Origin: Hydrangea macrophylla
Taxonomy: Eukaryota; Streptophyta; Magnoliopsida; Cornales; Hydrangeaceae
Assembly: GCA_033977485.1 (NCBI GenBank)
Contig: CM066983.1
Span: forward strand, 111,948,605-112,012,604
DNA: 64,000 bases
Reading direction: 5' to 3'
This document shows, piece after piece, positions 1-12,045 of this stretch. The notes below the pieces were generated by a model. That model was not told where the DNA came from, searched no databases, and was given only the letters and a program-made list of their open reading frames with translations. A program made the translations under genes and the position numbers. Each line of letters begins with the position of its first letter. Within the stretch, counting starts at the first letter, position 1.

Positions 1-912
1 CAAATGAACCCAAACATGAAATCATCCATATATCATAATTAATGTCACTCACCTCTTGGAAATCGCTCCTAATTTTGAGATTAAAGCCCTATTATGCTTC
101 AGAAATAAATCCTACATATATATAATAAATTATAAGCTATCACCCCAAAATGGGTCACAGAAAAACTGTCACAAAATTCAATAAAATTGGTACCAAAATG
201 CTAGTCTCACCTCCAAGAGTTCAAATCTGTGTTTTGTTTTGAGATTGAACGTCGTTTGGTCGGTCAATCGGCGTCAAAGGTGACGAAACCCACTTTTTCC
301 TTTTTTTTTTTTTTTTTTTTTTTCCGGCCGTACAGTCTGCTCAAGAAGAAGAAGACATAATGTCTTCTACAATCTTCTAATGGATTGGTATATAACTTAG
401 TCATAATTTCGTTTACTACTCCTAAGCTTTCTAATATCTATTATGACACCCCCAAATAACTTTATTAACTACCAAATTTCTAAATTAGTATTTGTCTATG
501 TCTGGCATGGATCCCATAAGTGGTCCCATATAATATTATGAAGTTACTAATTAGCCTACTAATTAGATAACGTATTCAATTCGCTCTCACAAAGGTATCC
601 CTAACTAACAACAAAAGTGGTCACCAACTAACAACATGATATTATTAGCAATAAAATAATAAATCATTTAAGCCTTAATAAACATTTAGGCACATAGGGT
701 ATTCAACATATTACTGTCCCATCTCAATTGGGACCCACCAACACATGTCCCAACTTGGAATTGCCACATTGGCCACATCTGGGTTCCCACTGGACACCCA
801 TAAACAACTTAGTGGGTCAAGGCCCACATCTCACATATACTCAAATTATCATTAAATGATTAATAATGCATGCTAAATATTATTAAAATAATCAGCGGGA
901 GCGGGTGTCACA
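1..912 (-). repeat. 3' LTR (partial; outer part lies before the window)
   Basis: In element orientation this LTR starts at 912 with TGTGACACCC and matches the right LTR. A poly-T tract near 300-323 differs in length between the copies. About 900 bp of this LTR should lie to the left of the window. Confidence 0.85.
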
Positions 913-926
913 TCTCTCCCCTCCTT
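913..926 (-). other. Polypurine tract next to 3' LTR
   Basis: On the minus strand AAGGAGGGGAGAGA sits directly before the TGTGACACCC start of the LTR. This is the expected site and composition for plus-strand priming in reverse transcription. Confidence 0.7.
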
Positions 927-3900
927 AAAAAGAAGTTTGTCCTCAAACTTGCATAATTGCACAAGTCAGCAGATCACAAATCGCATATAGTCTTCTCGAT
1001 CGAATGATCATAACATTAAGCTCAATCAATAAAATAGCCGTAGTATGCAATTCTAGATATTTCTGATTATAAATTCCCTTTGGATGCTCAATACACATCG
1101 ATCAGATCTCATATACCAAACTCTCTTCATGTGTTAATACACAATTCTGTTATCATAGCCCGTATCATAGAATCATTACATTGATCAACTCATTATCTCA
1201 ATTCATATCGAAAATTCACGGTCTCAGCACCACCCATTTCACTCTTGTCTTGACTATATCGATGGTCTTTAATACCCTCAAATACCTTGTAAGGCGTAAT
1301 TCAGACACTTAACCATTAATTGACATTAATCACCAATTCTATCAGCATTACATGCATTTTCTAATCACACTTGAAATCCAGCACATATACTTGTCCTTTA
1401 AAATTTCAGTTTACCCATTCAGTCACAATTCCTACCTTTCTTTCAGCTCATAACATTCATTTTTCATTTACTCACAACGGCTATATAATTAGTGAAACAA
1501 AATCAATCACATATGCCATCTCATGAATCCCTACCAATTTCTTACCCTTAACAAATTATCACTTTGCTATCCCCCAATCTCTTCTTGGTTATATCAAATC
1601 CTATCCTTAGTTTTAACTACCCAAATTTTTTTTTAACTCTCCATGCCATAATTTACATGCACTCCTTAGTGTACCCACACATATTCTGGTATACAACATA
1701 ATCCCATTTTTCAACAATCCCCATAAGTTTTCTCGAGATGATTCTGAAAATTATCATTTTCATTACAAGTATCAACTAATCATAGTTGCCATTATGAATC
1801 CACTTTACGTCTTTCGAAACATCATCTATTTCTTAACTTTTCTAAACCTTGAATCTTTCATGTCCGTGTGCATTTCCGATTCCCACATCAAAATCAATTC
1901 TAGTTTGAGACAATGCCCAAGACAACTCTGACAACATCACAATATTTCCATTTACCATACCCAAATGATCAACATTTCCCCAACTTTCACTTTAGAAGTA
2001 TTAAGTTTGATGTAAATCCCAAAATCAAACACTATAAACGCAGTTGTTTCGTAACCGTACAATCCCTGTCATATATTGAAGAACTTCACAAAAGATTTTC
2101 AGGCTTCCAACTTATTTCCAATGACTCACTACCAATCTCTTTTTCCCCCAAACAAAATAAGAATTTCTTATCATTAAGATTTTAGAGACCCAACTTTCCC
2201 AGTCTTCCTTAAATCAACCTCCATTTACAACTTTACAGTAATAGCCCACTTATTATCCAGTCCCACTTTCTTGCATTTCCGGCATAAGTTATACCACACT
2301 TATCCAAGTACTCCCTCAGAGCAGTAAACAAATAAATTCCATTTCACCAATCGCTATTCTTTATCATTCTTATGATATTTCCAACAATGAAACCCTATTT
2401 CCAATGAGTCTTTTCATTTGTTTTACTTGGAAGTCCAAGATGTCTTTCACAACCTAATTATCACAAATTCAACTAATCATAATACCATTAACCTCAAAAT
2501 TACAATCCATACAAAACTTTCGAAAGTCAAATCCCATGAAATACCTCTCATTTATGAAATTTTCGAATCTACCCAATTCATCTGAAACTCTCCGAATTCT
2601 GAAACTCATCCGTATACGCCGTTAGTTCATTCAGTCATCCAAACATTACCACATCGTCATGCCTCAACCAATCACGGCTAGTTTAAACTTTTGTTTAAAA
2701 TCTTTTAAAACTTTTGCATTTAGTACCCAGAGGGTAGAATAGTCATTTGAAAATAAAATTTTATTTTATTTTATTTTTTTTCCAAACCACACACTAAATT
2801 AAATATTTTGAATGTGAACTTCAACGACGAAAATGATATGCATTTCGAGCTTCATAGACCAAGTTTTGAACATTTTAACACTTGAAATTCCAAAACTCTA
2901 CCAACCACATAATAACTCTGTCCATGTTTTGCCCATAGAAACCCAATTATTCAAGCAGAAATCGATGTGTCGGAAATGTTAAGCATGTCCTATCAATGAT
3001 AACACAACTCCCAAACTCATTTAATATATCCTCAACATTTATTGCAACTTTCCTCTTGAATGGAAAAATATTTTAAAACCCCCGGTTTTTTTTTTTTTAA
3101 TTTAAAATCACTTGAAAATGAATTTCGAAATTTCTTAAAAATCCTTCAACATAATTGGAATCGATAAATTCAAGATAACCATTCGGTTGTACTCATCTCC
3201 ACCCCCAAAATCACTTTTCACATTTATAAAAGAAAATGCTTTTTTTTTTTAAATAACTTTAAAATTCTACAGCCTTATAATGCCACATTTTACTCGTGTG
3301 AATCCTCCATTTCACCACAATTCTACAACTTAAATCCAACCATTCTAAACCTCAAGAGTAAATCCCCAATTATCATCCAGGTAATCCATTGTAACCACAT
3401 TTGGTTCCAAACATAACTTTTCCATCCCTTTCCTAAAAATCATCCCTTCGATCCTTTATTTCCAAATTTAAATCTCAAAACCCTTTTAAATTATGCACCC
3501 CCTTATAATTATCCAAGCAACCCTTCACTTGTAAAAGCGGATCATTGCCCTAACTCTTAAGGTTAATTTAATTCCTTTTTACCCATTCACGCATTCTCCA
3601 GTTTTTTTCTCATCATAATCAGTTATAACAGAATTTCTATTCATCCGTTGCAGCCTACTTTGACATATCAAATATACAACCATTCAATTTTCCCCAATTG
3701 ATCCCAACTTTACCCAAACCACTGACAAACATCAATATACCGTAATAGGGTCGAGAGATTCCTCAAATCCAATAAGAATAGCCAATCAATACAACACCAT
3801 AACAGGGTTGAGAGATTCCCCAAACCCAGTAATATAAACAGTCAATGCAAGACCATAATAGGGTTGAGAGATTCCTCAAACCCAATAAATAACCAGTCAA

Positions 3901-5144
3901 TACAACACCATATTAGGGTTGAGAGATTCCTCAAACCCAATAGAAGATAATTATATGGTTGAGAGATTCCTCAACAAATTCATATAATAAAACCAACTGT
4001 ATAACCCCGTCATGTCCAATTATTCCAGCAAACCCCACATACACCCCAATTCTCAAGAAATACCATGAATTCGGTAAATATACCCCAAACAAAATAAGAG
4101 TACGTATCTCCAAATAAATAAACCCAATAAATAGCAGCCACATAACGGATGCCCCAAATCTTACTCACATGACTAACCCTATAGAAAGCCAGACCATTAT
4201 AATCATACCCCTCATCAGAGAATTAGGAAAATAATAAGAAAATCCACCATAAATAGCAGTGACAGCATAAATACCCATAATGCCCACAATATAAATATCA
4301 TGAGAAAACCGCAATATCCAATACCACAATTCTCATATCGAAAAGTCAACAAATAATAAGGAAATCCTTCGTAATAAAGAAATCTCAAAACCCGAATCAT
4401 TGTCGGAAGTATAATAACGAATATCCATATATAAGAATACCCGATCACATATTCAATACATGGAAAATTATCCATACCCAAAAGACTTGCTATGTAGCTT
4501 ATCATCACATTTTCCCCATAACCAGTTCTTAAACGTCAAGTATTCATAACACAACTCAATCCGTAGAACGAAACACTTATACCAATTCCAATAAATAATA
4601 AATAATTATCTCTATCGTAAAACCCAAGTCAATATCAGAATCTAGAAGCTTCAATAATATCCCATAACCAAAGTTAAAATACCCACCATATTTTATCATC
4701 TAATAATCCATAGAGAATCCATTTTTTTTTTCCTATTACCCAAACTTTACCTCAAGCCATACTCTCATAGAACATCATTAACCCAGAGTACACAGTTTAC
4801 ACTTCCTAATTTTTTTTTTACACCCATTTTTTCCAATCTGCTATAAACATAATCAACATGCCTTACTGAACCCATTCTTATCATCAGATCCGACATCTTA
4901 TCATAGCTCAAACCCATGTCTCATCACTCCTTTACATTTTATAATGTAGATGGTAACATGCAACATGATGCTCATGCAAATATCATGCAACACACATCAT
5001 ATAATCATTTGACATACAATTATATACCATGTCAATTTTATCTCATGAATATAGGTTTTTTTTTTTTTACATATGCAACTCCATAACATGACGTGCACAT
5101 CACTCTCAAGTCGTCGTCTCTCGTACCCAAGTTTCTAGCCTATT
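927..5144 (-). other. Non-coding interior of the LTR element
   Basis: AT-rich sequence with many A and T runs. Only short frames under 100 codons exist and none resembles a retroelement protein. It holds a hairpin-forming tandem repeat at 3748-3975 and otherwise nothing I can assign. Confidence 0.6.
3748..3975. repeat. Five tandem hairpin units, about 56-bp spacing
   Basis: The core GGGTTGAG-AGATTC-CTCAAACCC, or a close variant, occurs at 3748-3770, 3805-3827, 3861-3883, 3916-3938 and 3957-3975. Each core is an imperfect inverted repeat (GGGTTGAG against CTCAAACCC) with a loop of about 6 bases. The first three steps are 57, 56 and 55 bp and the last is shorter. Confidence 0.8.
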
Positions 5145-5156
5145 GCTCTGATACCA
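5145..5156 (-). other. Primer binding site, tRNA-iMet type
   Basis: The minus strand reads TGGTATCAGAGC, the usual plant initiator-Met-type primer site. It lies 5 bases from the LTR edge at 5162. It fixes the element's orientation. Confidence 0.85.
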
Positions 5157-5161
5157 CTAAA

Positions 5162-6981
5162 TATCACGCCCCGGATTCACACATGTAAATCTAGGATACG
5201 TGGCACACCACCAAGGCTCTTCTCAAATTATTTAAAGTTGCGGAAATCAAAAGAATAAAAGTTTTGATCAAAGAACTCAACACACTATTTTTTTTTTTTT
5301 CAAAGGTTTGAACACATACACCCAAACACATCTTACCAAAATATGTTTTTAAAAGTAACATTTTTGTAGGTTAAAGGGTCCCCAAAGATACCCCCTTGCC
5401 TAATTAGAAGTTACAGAAATACAACATCGTCCCATAACCAATCAACACAACGCGTCCCCTATATTACAAGAATTTAAGCCGCTATCATTTTCTACACAAA
5501 TTTAAATAAATAATTGATTACAATATTTCACTAATTTTATTTATTGAACATAAATCTAATAAATAGGAATTCAATTATAATCCCACGCCCACGAATACTC
5601 ACCAATTCCATTTCTTTCCTTTTGAGCTCCACCTTGAACACCTACTATGGTTATTCAATAACCACTACAATATATAAGTTATATGCTTGTGAATAACACT
5701 AATTATGCATATGAATAATAAACATGCTCAATTTCATTTCATTACAACCAACTATAGTCTCCGGCAATTACTAGTTCACTTCCACCACTACCAACTAGTC
5801 CGCGGTTCCACTCCCTAAGCCCACGTGACCTAGTTATGACCCACGCCTCACGTACGGTCCCATAGGCCTCTGGCGGCCGTGGTCGTCACCACATCGATTA
5901 CCTCATGGTGGTATAGAACTAGCAATTCCTTTGACCCAAATAAGCAACTCAACATACTCACATAATTCATTACACCGTGCTTTCACAATCAAATTAGGCC
6001 TAATTTAACCACATGAATTTTGCCCATTAATAAACTAATAAGCTTTATTAAGCTAATTTAACATACTTTTACATCACAAATGAATCCAAACATGAAATCA
6101 TCCATATATCATAATTAATGTCACTCACCTCTTGAAAATCGCTCATAATCTTGAGATTAAAGCCCTATTATGCTTCAGGAATAAATCCTACATATATATA
6201 ATAAATTATAAGCTATCACCCCAAAATGGGTCACAGAAAAACTGTCACATAATTTAATAAAATTGGTACCAAAATGCTAGTCTCACCTCCAAGAGTTCAA
6301 ATCTGTGTTTTGTTTTGAGATTGAACGTTGTTTGGTCGGTCAATCGGCGTCAAAGGTGACGAAACCCACTTTTTCCTTTCTTTTTTTTTTTTTTGGCCGT
6401 ACAGTCTGCTCAAGAAGAAGAAGACATAATGTCTTCTACAATCTTCTAATGGATTGGTATATAACTTAGTCATAATTTCGTTTACTACCCCTAAGCTTTC
6501 TAATATCTATTATGACACCCCCAAATAACTTTATTAACTACCAAATTTCTAAATTAGTATTTGTCTATGTCTGACATGGATCCCATAAGTGGCCCCATAT
6601 AATATTATGAAGTTACTAATTAGCCTAGTAATTAGATAACGTATTCAATTCGCTCTCACAAAGGTATCCCTAACTAACAACAAAAGTGGTCACCAACTAA
6701 CAACATGATATTATTAGCAATAAAATAATAAATTATTTAAGCCTTAATAAACATTTAGGCACATAGGGTATTCAACATATTACTGTCCCATCTCAATTGG
6801 GACCCACCAACACATGTCCCAATTTGGAACTGCCACATTGGCCACATCTGGGTTCCCACTGGACACCCATAAACAACTTAGTGGGTCAAGACCCACATCT
6901 CACATATACTCAAATTATCATTAAATGATTAATAATGCATGCTAAATATTATTAAAATAATCCGCGGGAGCGGGTGTCACA
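5162..6981 (-). repeat. 5' LTR, 1,820 bp
   Basis: The outer end at 6981 reads TGTGACACCC on the minus strand. The inner end at 5162 reads TATCACGCCC on the plus strand, consistent with TG mutated to TA. The inner end carries a TACGTG G-box-like site about 36-41 bp from the terminus, as do three other LTRs in the window. The 3' half matches 1-912, and a diverged relative is the solo LTR at 15445-18148. The five bases outside 6981 are AATGG; the matching flank lies beyond the window. Confidence 0.8.
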
Positions 6982-7620
6982 AATGGTGGCAAGAGTGGAA
7001 GTCATTTGGAGGGAGCTTCTTTGGGAAGAAACACATGTGTATTGAATTTGAATTGGTAGTTAAATGTAATAGGAGGGAAATATTCAAATTCAAATGGGTA
7101 GTTGTAAGTTTCTTCTATAAATATGTTGTTATGTGCTCCTTTGTAAAGGTCCTTGACCAAACAAACAAATCAATGCACAATGTAGCATTTAGTTTACTTA
7201 TCTTCCTTTTACATTTTAGTCGATTCCAATGTATTTAGGAGTAGTTGTTTAGTTAATATAGATTATGTGTAGACTTTCTTTACCTTTATATTCTTTTCAT
7301 TTAATACTCAATCTGTAGTTAGTATTTCATTAGTTTAGTCTTGTTCGAAGCAGATAGGCTCACTGCCTTGTCAATGTTTTCGAATTATTCACTTCGGTTA
7401 CATTTCGAACAGTTTATACCTATACCTTCGAATAGCCTCGAAGGCATTTCAATTGGTATTTCATCTCACACGTTTGAAGTCCTTGTTAAGGCATCGAACG
7501 TCACCACAATCTCCCTGGTGAGGCGCAGTTTGGATTATCACATTTACACATTGGCAATTTGCTTGCCTGGCACGCTCGCACACACTTATAAATTTTCCAA
7601 CCAAACATTATGTCCATATG
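6982..7620 (+). other. Unassigned LTR-like sequence
   Basis: This stretch between two LTRs has a TATA-like TATAAATA near 7115 followed by sequence reminiscent of a retroelement leader. I found no second copy in the window and no protein motif. It may be a fragment of a further, unrelated LTR. Confidence 0.35.
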
Positions 7621-8847
7621 CTTAGATGGTTTTAGTTTCAAAATGTAACTCTAACTTGAGTTTTGGGAGGGTGTAATATGTCAAGTCCAAGTTGATGTTG
7701 TTTATGAGTTTTGCTATATGGGTTGTACTTGTAAACCACAAGTGGTGTATATTTGGAGAGATTTGGGTCTTGTAAATATGTTCATAACTTGTATTATAAT
7801 GTAACTTGTGGGTTAGTATCCTTGACTTGTGGATTAAAGACTTGACTCGTGGTTGTATCCATGGAGTTAGTTTTGGAATCCTACGACTCATGTGTTTAAT
7901 GCAGATTTGAAGGAACTTATGTAATTTCTATGTGAAAGTTGTAGGTTGTATGTTTGGATCATTCCGACAAGTCCGAATGCATGGGTGGTAGATTTTGGTC
8001 AAGTTTCCTTTGTAAATAAATGTTTTTGTGAGGTTTGATCCTCTTGTTGGAAGGTTTATGTAAATGGTTGCTTGGAGATGGTTTGAAATGCTTCTTTAAT
8101 GGTTTATGTTGTTGGTTATGGTTTATGTTGTTGGTTATAACTTGGGTTCATTTCCAAGAAGGTTTCATGAAATCTTAACTTTTGTCAAGAGTTGAACTTC
8201 AAACACACTTGATTTGATTCAAAGGATGTGTCTATGGCTTAGCTTGATCCAAATAAAGTAATATTTATGTTTTGAGTGTTTGGAAGAACTTAAATTGGTG
8301 TTGGAAATGTTTCAATGTGTTTCAAATGATTTTAAAATGGTTGGTTAAGGTTCTATGAGGTTTGGGTTGGTTTTGGGTATGTTTGGACTGTTAGAACAGG
8401 GGTTTTCTGCTAAAATATGACTTCTGCAGAAACCGGATCGATCCGGGCCTTGAACGGATCGATCTGGAGCATCTGGAGGAGCCAGAGTGGTCATTTTGTC
8501 AAAACCGGATCGATCCGGTTTTGGGCGGATCGATCCGCTGGTGCAGTTTTAGCACCGATGGCTTTTACGGAAACGGGCATAACTCACTCTAGAAAACTCG
8601 GATTCGCGCGCCGTTTTTTGCGTTGGAACCGGGACTCAAAGACCTATCTTTTGGTATAAAATTTGCTATACCTTATTAATTACCATTTTACCCTTGGGGG
8701 CTGTTTTGTAACAATAGAGTTGTTTAATGTTGCTAAACACATGCGATTCTTAGTAATTTGAATATTTCTTTGCAAATTAATATACTTGGACTCTTGTAGC
8801 ATTTTTACACGTGTCTTAATCCGCACGAGGCGGGTTGTGGTGTGACA
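7621..8847 (+). mobile_element. 3' part of an LTR related to the 15445-18148 solo LTR
   Basis: Read on the minus strand from 8847, it begins TGTCACACCAC, then a stretch with GACACGTGT, then segments that align with 15445-16800. Examples are the GGACTTG spacer region near 7960 and the block near 8600 that matches 15650-15730. The orientation is opposite to the 15445 copy. The 5' half is missing; the join to unrelated sequence is near 7620. Paired GGATCGATCC palindromes lie at 8435-8536. Confidence 0.65.
8435..8536. repeat. Paired GGATCGATCC palindromes in LTR
   Basis: Copies lie at 8435, 8456 (last base changed), 8507 and 8527. Each is a perfect or near-perfect palindrome. They form two pairs with start-to-start spacing of 21 and 20 bp. 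Confidence 0.9.
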
Positions 8848-10000
8848 AAAACATATGGATAACACAATGGAAGAAGAAACTAGAAGTTACGATGAAACTA
8901 GAGAATACATATTCTATCGGAGAATAAGGAAGTTTGAGGTGGAATTTGCTTTGAAGAAAATGAAACCCAACAAGACCTTAGGACCAGATGGGATCCCCAT
9001 TGAGGTTTGGAAATGCTTGGGAGATGTGAGGGCATCTTAGCTTACAAAAGTTTTTAATAGGATTTTAATGACTAGAAAAATGCCTGATGAGTGGAGGAAG
9101 AGCATCCTAGTGCCTATATATAAGAATAAAGGAGATGTACAACAATACAACAACTATAGAGGTATTAAGTTGATGAGCCATACTATGAAGCTATGGGAGA
9201 GAGTGATGGAGCATCGCTTAAGAGGCGCAACATCAGTGTCAGAAAATCAGTTTGAATTTATGCCTGGGAGATCAACTATGGAAGCAATTTATATACTTAG
9301 AAGACTAATGGAAAAGTATAGAGATAAGAAAAAAGATCTACATATGGTTTTTATTGATTTAGAAAAAGCTTATGATAGAGTGCCTAGAGATTCAATTTGG
9401 TTGGTGCTAGAGAAGAAAGGAGTGACCAAGGGTTATATTGACGTGGTGAATGATATGTATGATGAAGTGGTTACTATAATTAGATCACCAGCCGGAGAAA
9501 CAAGTGAATTCCCAATTACCGTAGGTCTGCACCAGGGGTCGACCTTAAGCCCTTATTTGTTCGCCCTAATTATAGATGAATTGACTAGACACATTCAAGA
9601 TGAGGTCCCATGGTGTATGTTGTTCGCAGATGATATTGTCTTGGTTGATGAGACTAAAAGGGGACTCAACACTAAACTAGAAGCTTGGAGAGAAGAACTG
9701 GAGACTAAGGGGCTAAAGATAAGTAGGACGAAAACAGAATACATGGAATGTACTTTTAGCAACAGTGGAAGTAGAGACAATGAAGCAGTGAAGATCGAAG
9801 ATCAGGAGATCCCAAAGAGGGAACACATTCGCTATCTAGGTTCAATGATCAGTAGAGACGGAGAGATTGGTGATGACGTGACCCATAGAATTAAAGTGGG
9901 CTGACTTAAATGGAGGAGTGCTTCTGGAGTATTATGTGATCGGAGAATACCAGCAAAATTGAAAAGAAAATTTTATAGGACAGCTATTAGGCCAGCTATG

Positions 10001-11606
10001 TGATTCGTGTCCAATATTGCATTCTTAACTTCATGATTTTACCCTTATTGGACACAAATTATCACTTATATTGGGAGATTTAATGGATAAATTGTACTTT
10101 TGTTGTTCTTGTTGTTGTACACTTGTTATTAATAAAATCTCTTTCTTGTAGGTTTTGGCGACTTGTTCAAAGTGGGAACTAACCCTGTTGGTTCTTATCT
10201 TGTAAGAAGAGGAGGAAATCCATCCCAGAAAAGGCGGATCGATCCGGCCTTCTGAGCGGATCGATCCGCGTGTTTTAAAAGATGTCACCATCAGAATAAA
10301 ACAGAGCGGATCGATCCGGCCCTTTGAGCGGATCGATCCGCGATTTTGGAGGGACATTCTGCGATAAGGATCCGTAAATGGATCGATCCGCCAGTTGTGA
10401 ACGGATCGATCCGCGACTTCCCGAGCAGATTCCAACAGCCCAGATGAAAGGCGGATCGATCCGCCAGTTATGAAGGGATCGATCCGCGACTGCAGTTTTT
10501 CCCCTTTTTATTTACAAGTTTGCCATTTTTGTGTTTTTTGTATAAATAGCAAGAGATAGGGTTTTTTGTGGATATATATTATCTTGCATTGTTTTCTCCC
10601 AACATTCTTCTTCTTCTCATTCTTCTCTCATTTTTGGGAACCCACTTGGGTTCCCTTCTATTTCTTCTCCATTTGTATAAACTTGAAGCTTGGATTGAAA
10701 TGTTAATGGCTAGGTATATTTTCTATCTCTTTTCCTTTGATGATATTGCTATGTTTTCCATTGATTAGTTAGGTTTGCTTAGGTTGTGGATCATGAACTC
10801 TTGGATTTAATGTTGTAGCATTTCTAGGGTTCATTTGTGTAGGATTTGAAACTAAGGGATTTATCTTATTTGTATTGCAACTATGATTGTTAAAACTTAG
10901 ACTTTGAATCATACCCTATGTATTTCATATGGAATATTATGTAACCTTGTGTTTTGCACTCCATGTGTTTGATAAATGTTGTGTGTGGGATTTAAAACTT
11001 GGAGTCTTCATCATAGATGTCAATCATCTTTGATTGTTTAAACTCTTGGGTTTTAAATACTACCTTTTGAAGGCTTCATAGGTGGTTTGTCCACCAAGTA
11101 GATTAGTTAGTGTAGGGGGGACAAATCATTCGGATTAGAAGTCATAGAGGCTTCATCTTGTATGTCATGCATCCTTGATAATCAAACGTTAGCTTCAAAT
11201 CCATTTCTATGGAAATCTTAAAGCTCATTTCATCTAACACATAGGTGCATTCCAAGTGTTTGATAATATGCCACAATGAGATGTTACCTTAGAGTGTGCT
11301 TGAAACTTTAGTCCATTTCATCTTGGTGTGACCCAAGATGAGGGGAATGATCCCAACCTATTGCTTTTTAGATTAGTATTTATTTATCCTTTTATCCTCC
11401 AAAAACCAAACAAAAAAGCCGCAAGACGCAATGTCATTTTTATTCTCTTTCATCATCTTTTCTTATTTATTTCTTTTGAGCATTATAATTAGTTACTAAA
11501 CCTCCCAAACGTTGTTCTTGTATCAATCCCTGTGAACTCGACACCCTACTTCCAAATGCTACATTTTTAAATAGGGTTAAATAAGAACTTGATTTTGACA
11601 ATATCA
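10001..11606. mobile_element. Solo LTR, 1,606 bp, inserted in the LINE
   Basis: It starts TGATTCGTG and ends ACAATATCA, so it has TG...CA ends with a 4-base inverted repeat TGAT/ATCA. The target duplication CTATG lies at 9996-10000 and 11607-11611. No internal region is present, which fits LTR-LTR recombination. The right end has a CAATCCCTGTGAACTCGAC-like stretch, as I know from Tat/Athila-type gypsy LTRs in plus orientation; that family call is tentative. It contains eight GGATCGATCC palindromes at 10236-10485 and a TATAAATA site near 10541. Confidence 0.9.
10236..10485. repeat. Eight GGATCGATCC palindromes in four pairs
   Basis: Pairs begin near 10236/10258, 10308/10330, 10380/10403 and 10453/10476, a spacing of 22-23 bp within each pair. 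Most are extended as GCGGATCGATCCGC. The last pair is followed by CTGCAG. Confidence 0.9.
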
Positions 11607-12045
11607 CTATGCTCTATGGGACAGAGTGTTGGGCAACTAAGAAACAACACATTAGCAAAGTGAGTGTAGCGGAGATGAGGAAACTAATATGAATGTGTGG
11701 TAAGACTAGGAAAAATAGAATTAGAAATGAGTACATCCGAGAGACTGTAGGAGTGACACATATTGAGGATAAGTTGAGGGAGAATAGACTTAGATGGTTC
11801 GGCCATGTGCAACGAAGACCTGTAGATGCACATGTGTGAAAGAGTGATAAGATCGTAGTGCCTAGAATGGTTAGAGGGAGAGGCAGATCTAGACTGACTT
11901 GGGAATATATAGTGCAACAAGATATGAATATACATAATTTAAATGAGCATATAGCTCTTGATCTTGCAGAATGGAGAAAAAGGATTCATACAGCCGACCC
12001 CAATTGATTGGGACACAAGGCTTGGTTTGGTTTGGTTTGGTTGGT

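Larger units (their letters stand above)
1..6981 (-). mobile_element. Non-autonomous LTR retrotransposon (LARD-like), one LTR cut by window edge
   Basis: Positions 1-912 repeat 6077-6981 almost base for base, so they are the two LTRs of one element. A tRNA-iMet-type primer binding site lies just inside the right LTR on the minus strand, and a purine-rich tract lies just inside the left LTR. The element therefore reads right to left. The 4.2-kb interior has no convincing gag or pol; I looked for reverse transcriptase, integrase and zinc-knuckle motifs in the short reading frames and found none. This fits a large non-autonomous derivative that relies on another element's proteins. By hand I count about 19 substitutions in roughly 900 aligned LTR bases, suggesting a fairly recent insertion. 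LTR ends and PBS type suggest Ty3/gypsy, but the superfamily is inferred. Confidence 0.85.
8855..12007 (+). pseudogene. LINE reverse-transcriptase pseudogene
   Basis: The translation shows plant RTE reverse-transcriptase hallmarks: a PNKTLGPDGIP block near 8970, FIDLEKAYDRVPR near 9350, HQGSTLSPYLFAL near 9530, and the catalytic FADDIVL near 9625. After the insertion, the C-terminal region has a RWFGHVQR block near 11795, ending at a stop at 12005-12007. One reading frame is kept throughout if the inserted LTR and one copy of its 5-bp repeat are ignored. Four in-frame stops break it: 9038-9040, 9902-9904, 11690-11692 and 11837-11839. All look like transitions from TGG or CGA codons. It cannot make an intact protein. 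Confidence 0.9.
8848..12045 (+). mobile_element. RTE-type LINE, 5'-truncated, split by a solo LTR
   Basis: It carries reverse-transcriptase sequence and ends in a TTGG(T)-rich tail (about 12020-12045), the usual 3' end of plant RTE elements. The endonuclease domain expected upstream is absent; the left edge abuts an LTR end at 8847. The element continues at 11612 after the solo LTR at 10001-11606. The right edge abuts the copia reverse-transcriptase region, so the LINE probably landed in the copia element. The left target-site copy is lost. Confidence 0.85.

Noticed and set aside
3748..3975. CRISPR-like regularly spaced repeats
   Set aside because: Spacers are not unique, the setting is a plant retroelement, and no cas genes exist; it is a tandem hairpin repeat.
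5145..5156. tRNA gene fragment
   Set aside because: Only the 12-base primer-site complement is present next to an LTR; the same word recurs at 15374-15385 in the same role.
8435..8536. Vector or restriction-site cloning artefact
   Set aside because: The palindromes are spread through LTRs bounded by native target duplications, and different LTRs use different words.
8417..8659. 80-codon frame over GGATCGATCC repeats
   Set aside because: It is a by-product of the palindromes inside an LTR fragment; no conserved domain and a homologous LTR lacks it.
10031..10435. 134-codon minus frame
   Set aside because: It is made of palindrome-derived residues (GSIRS/RIDP repeats) in a solo LTR; not a gene.
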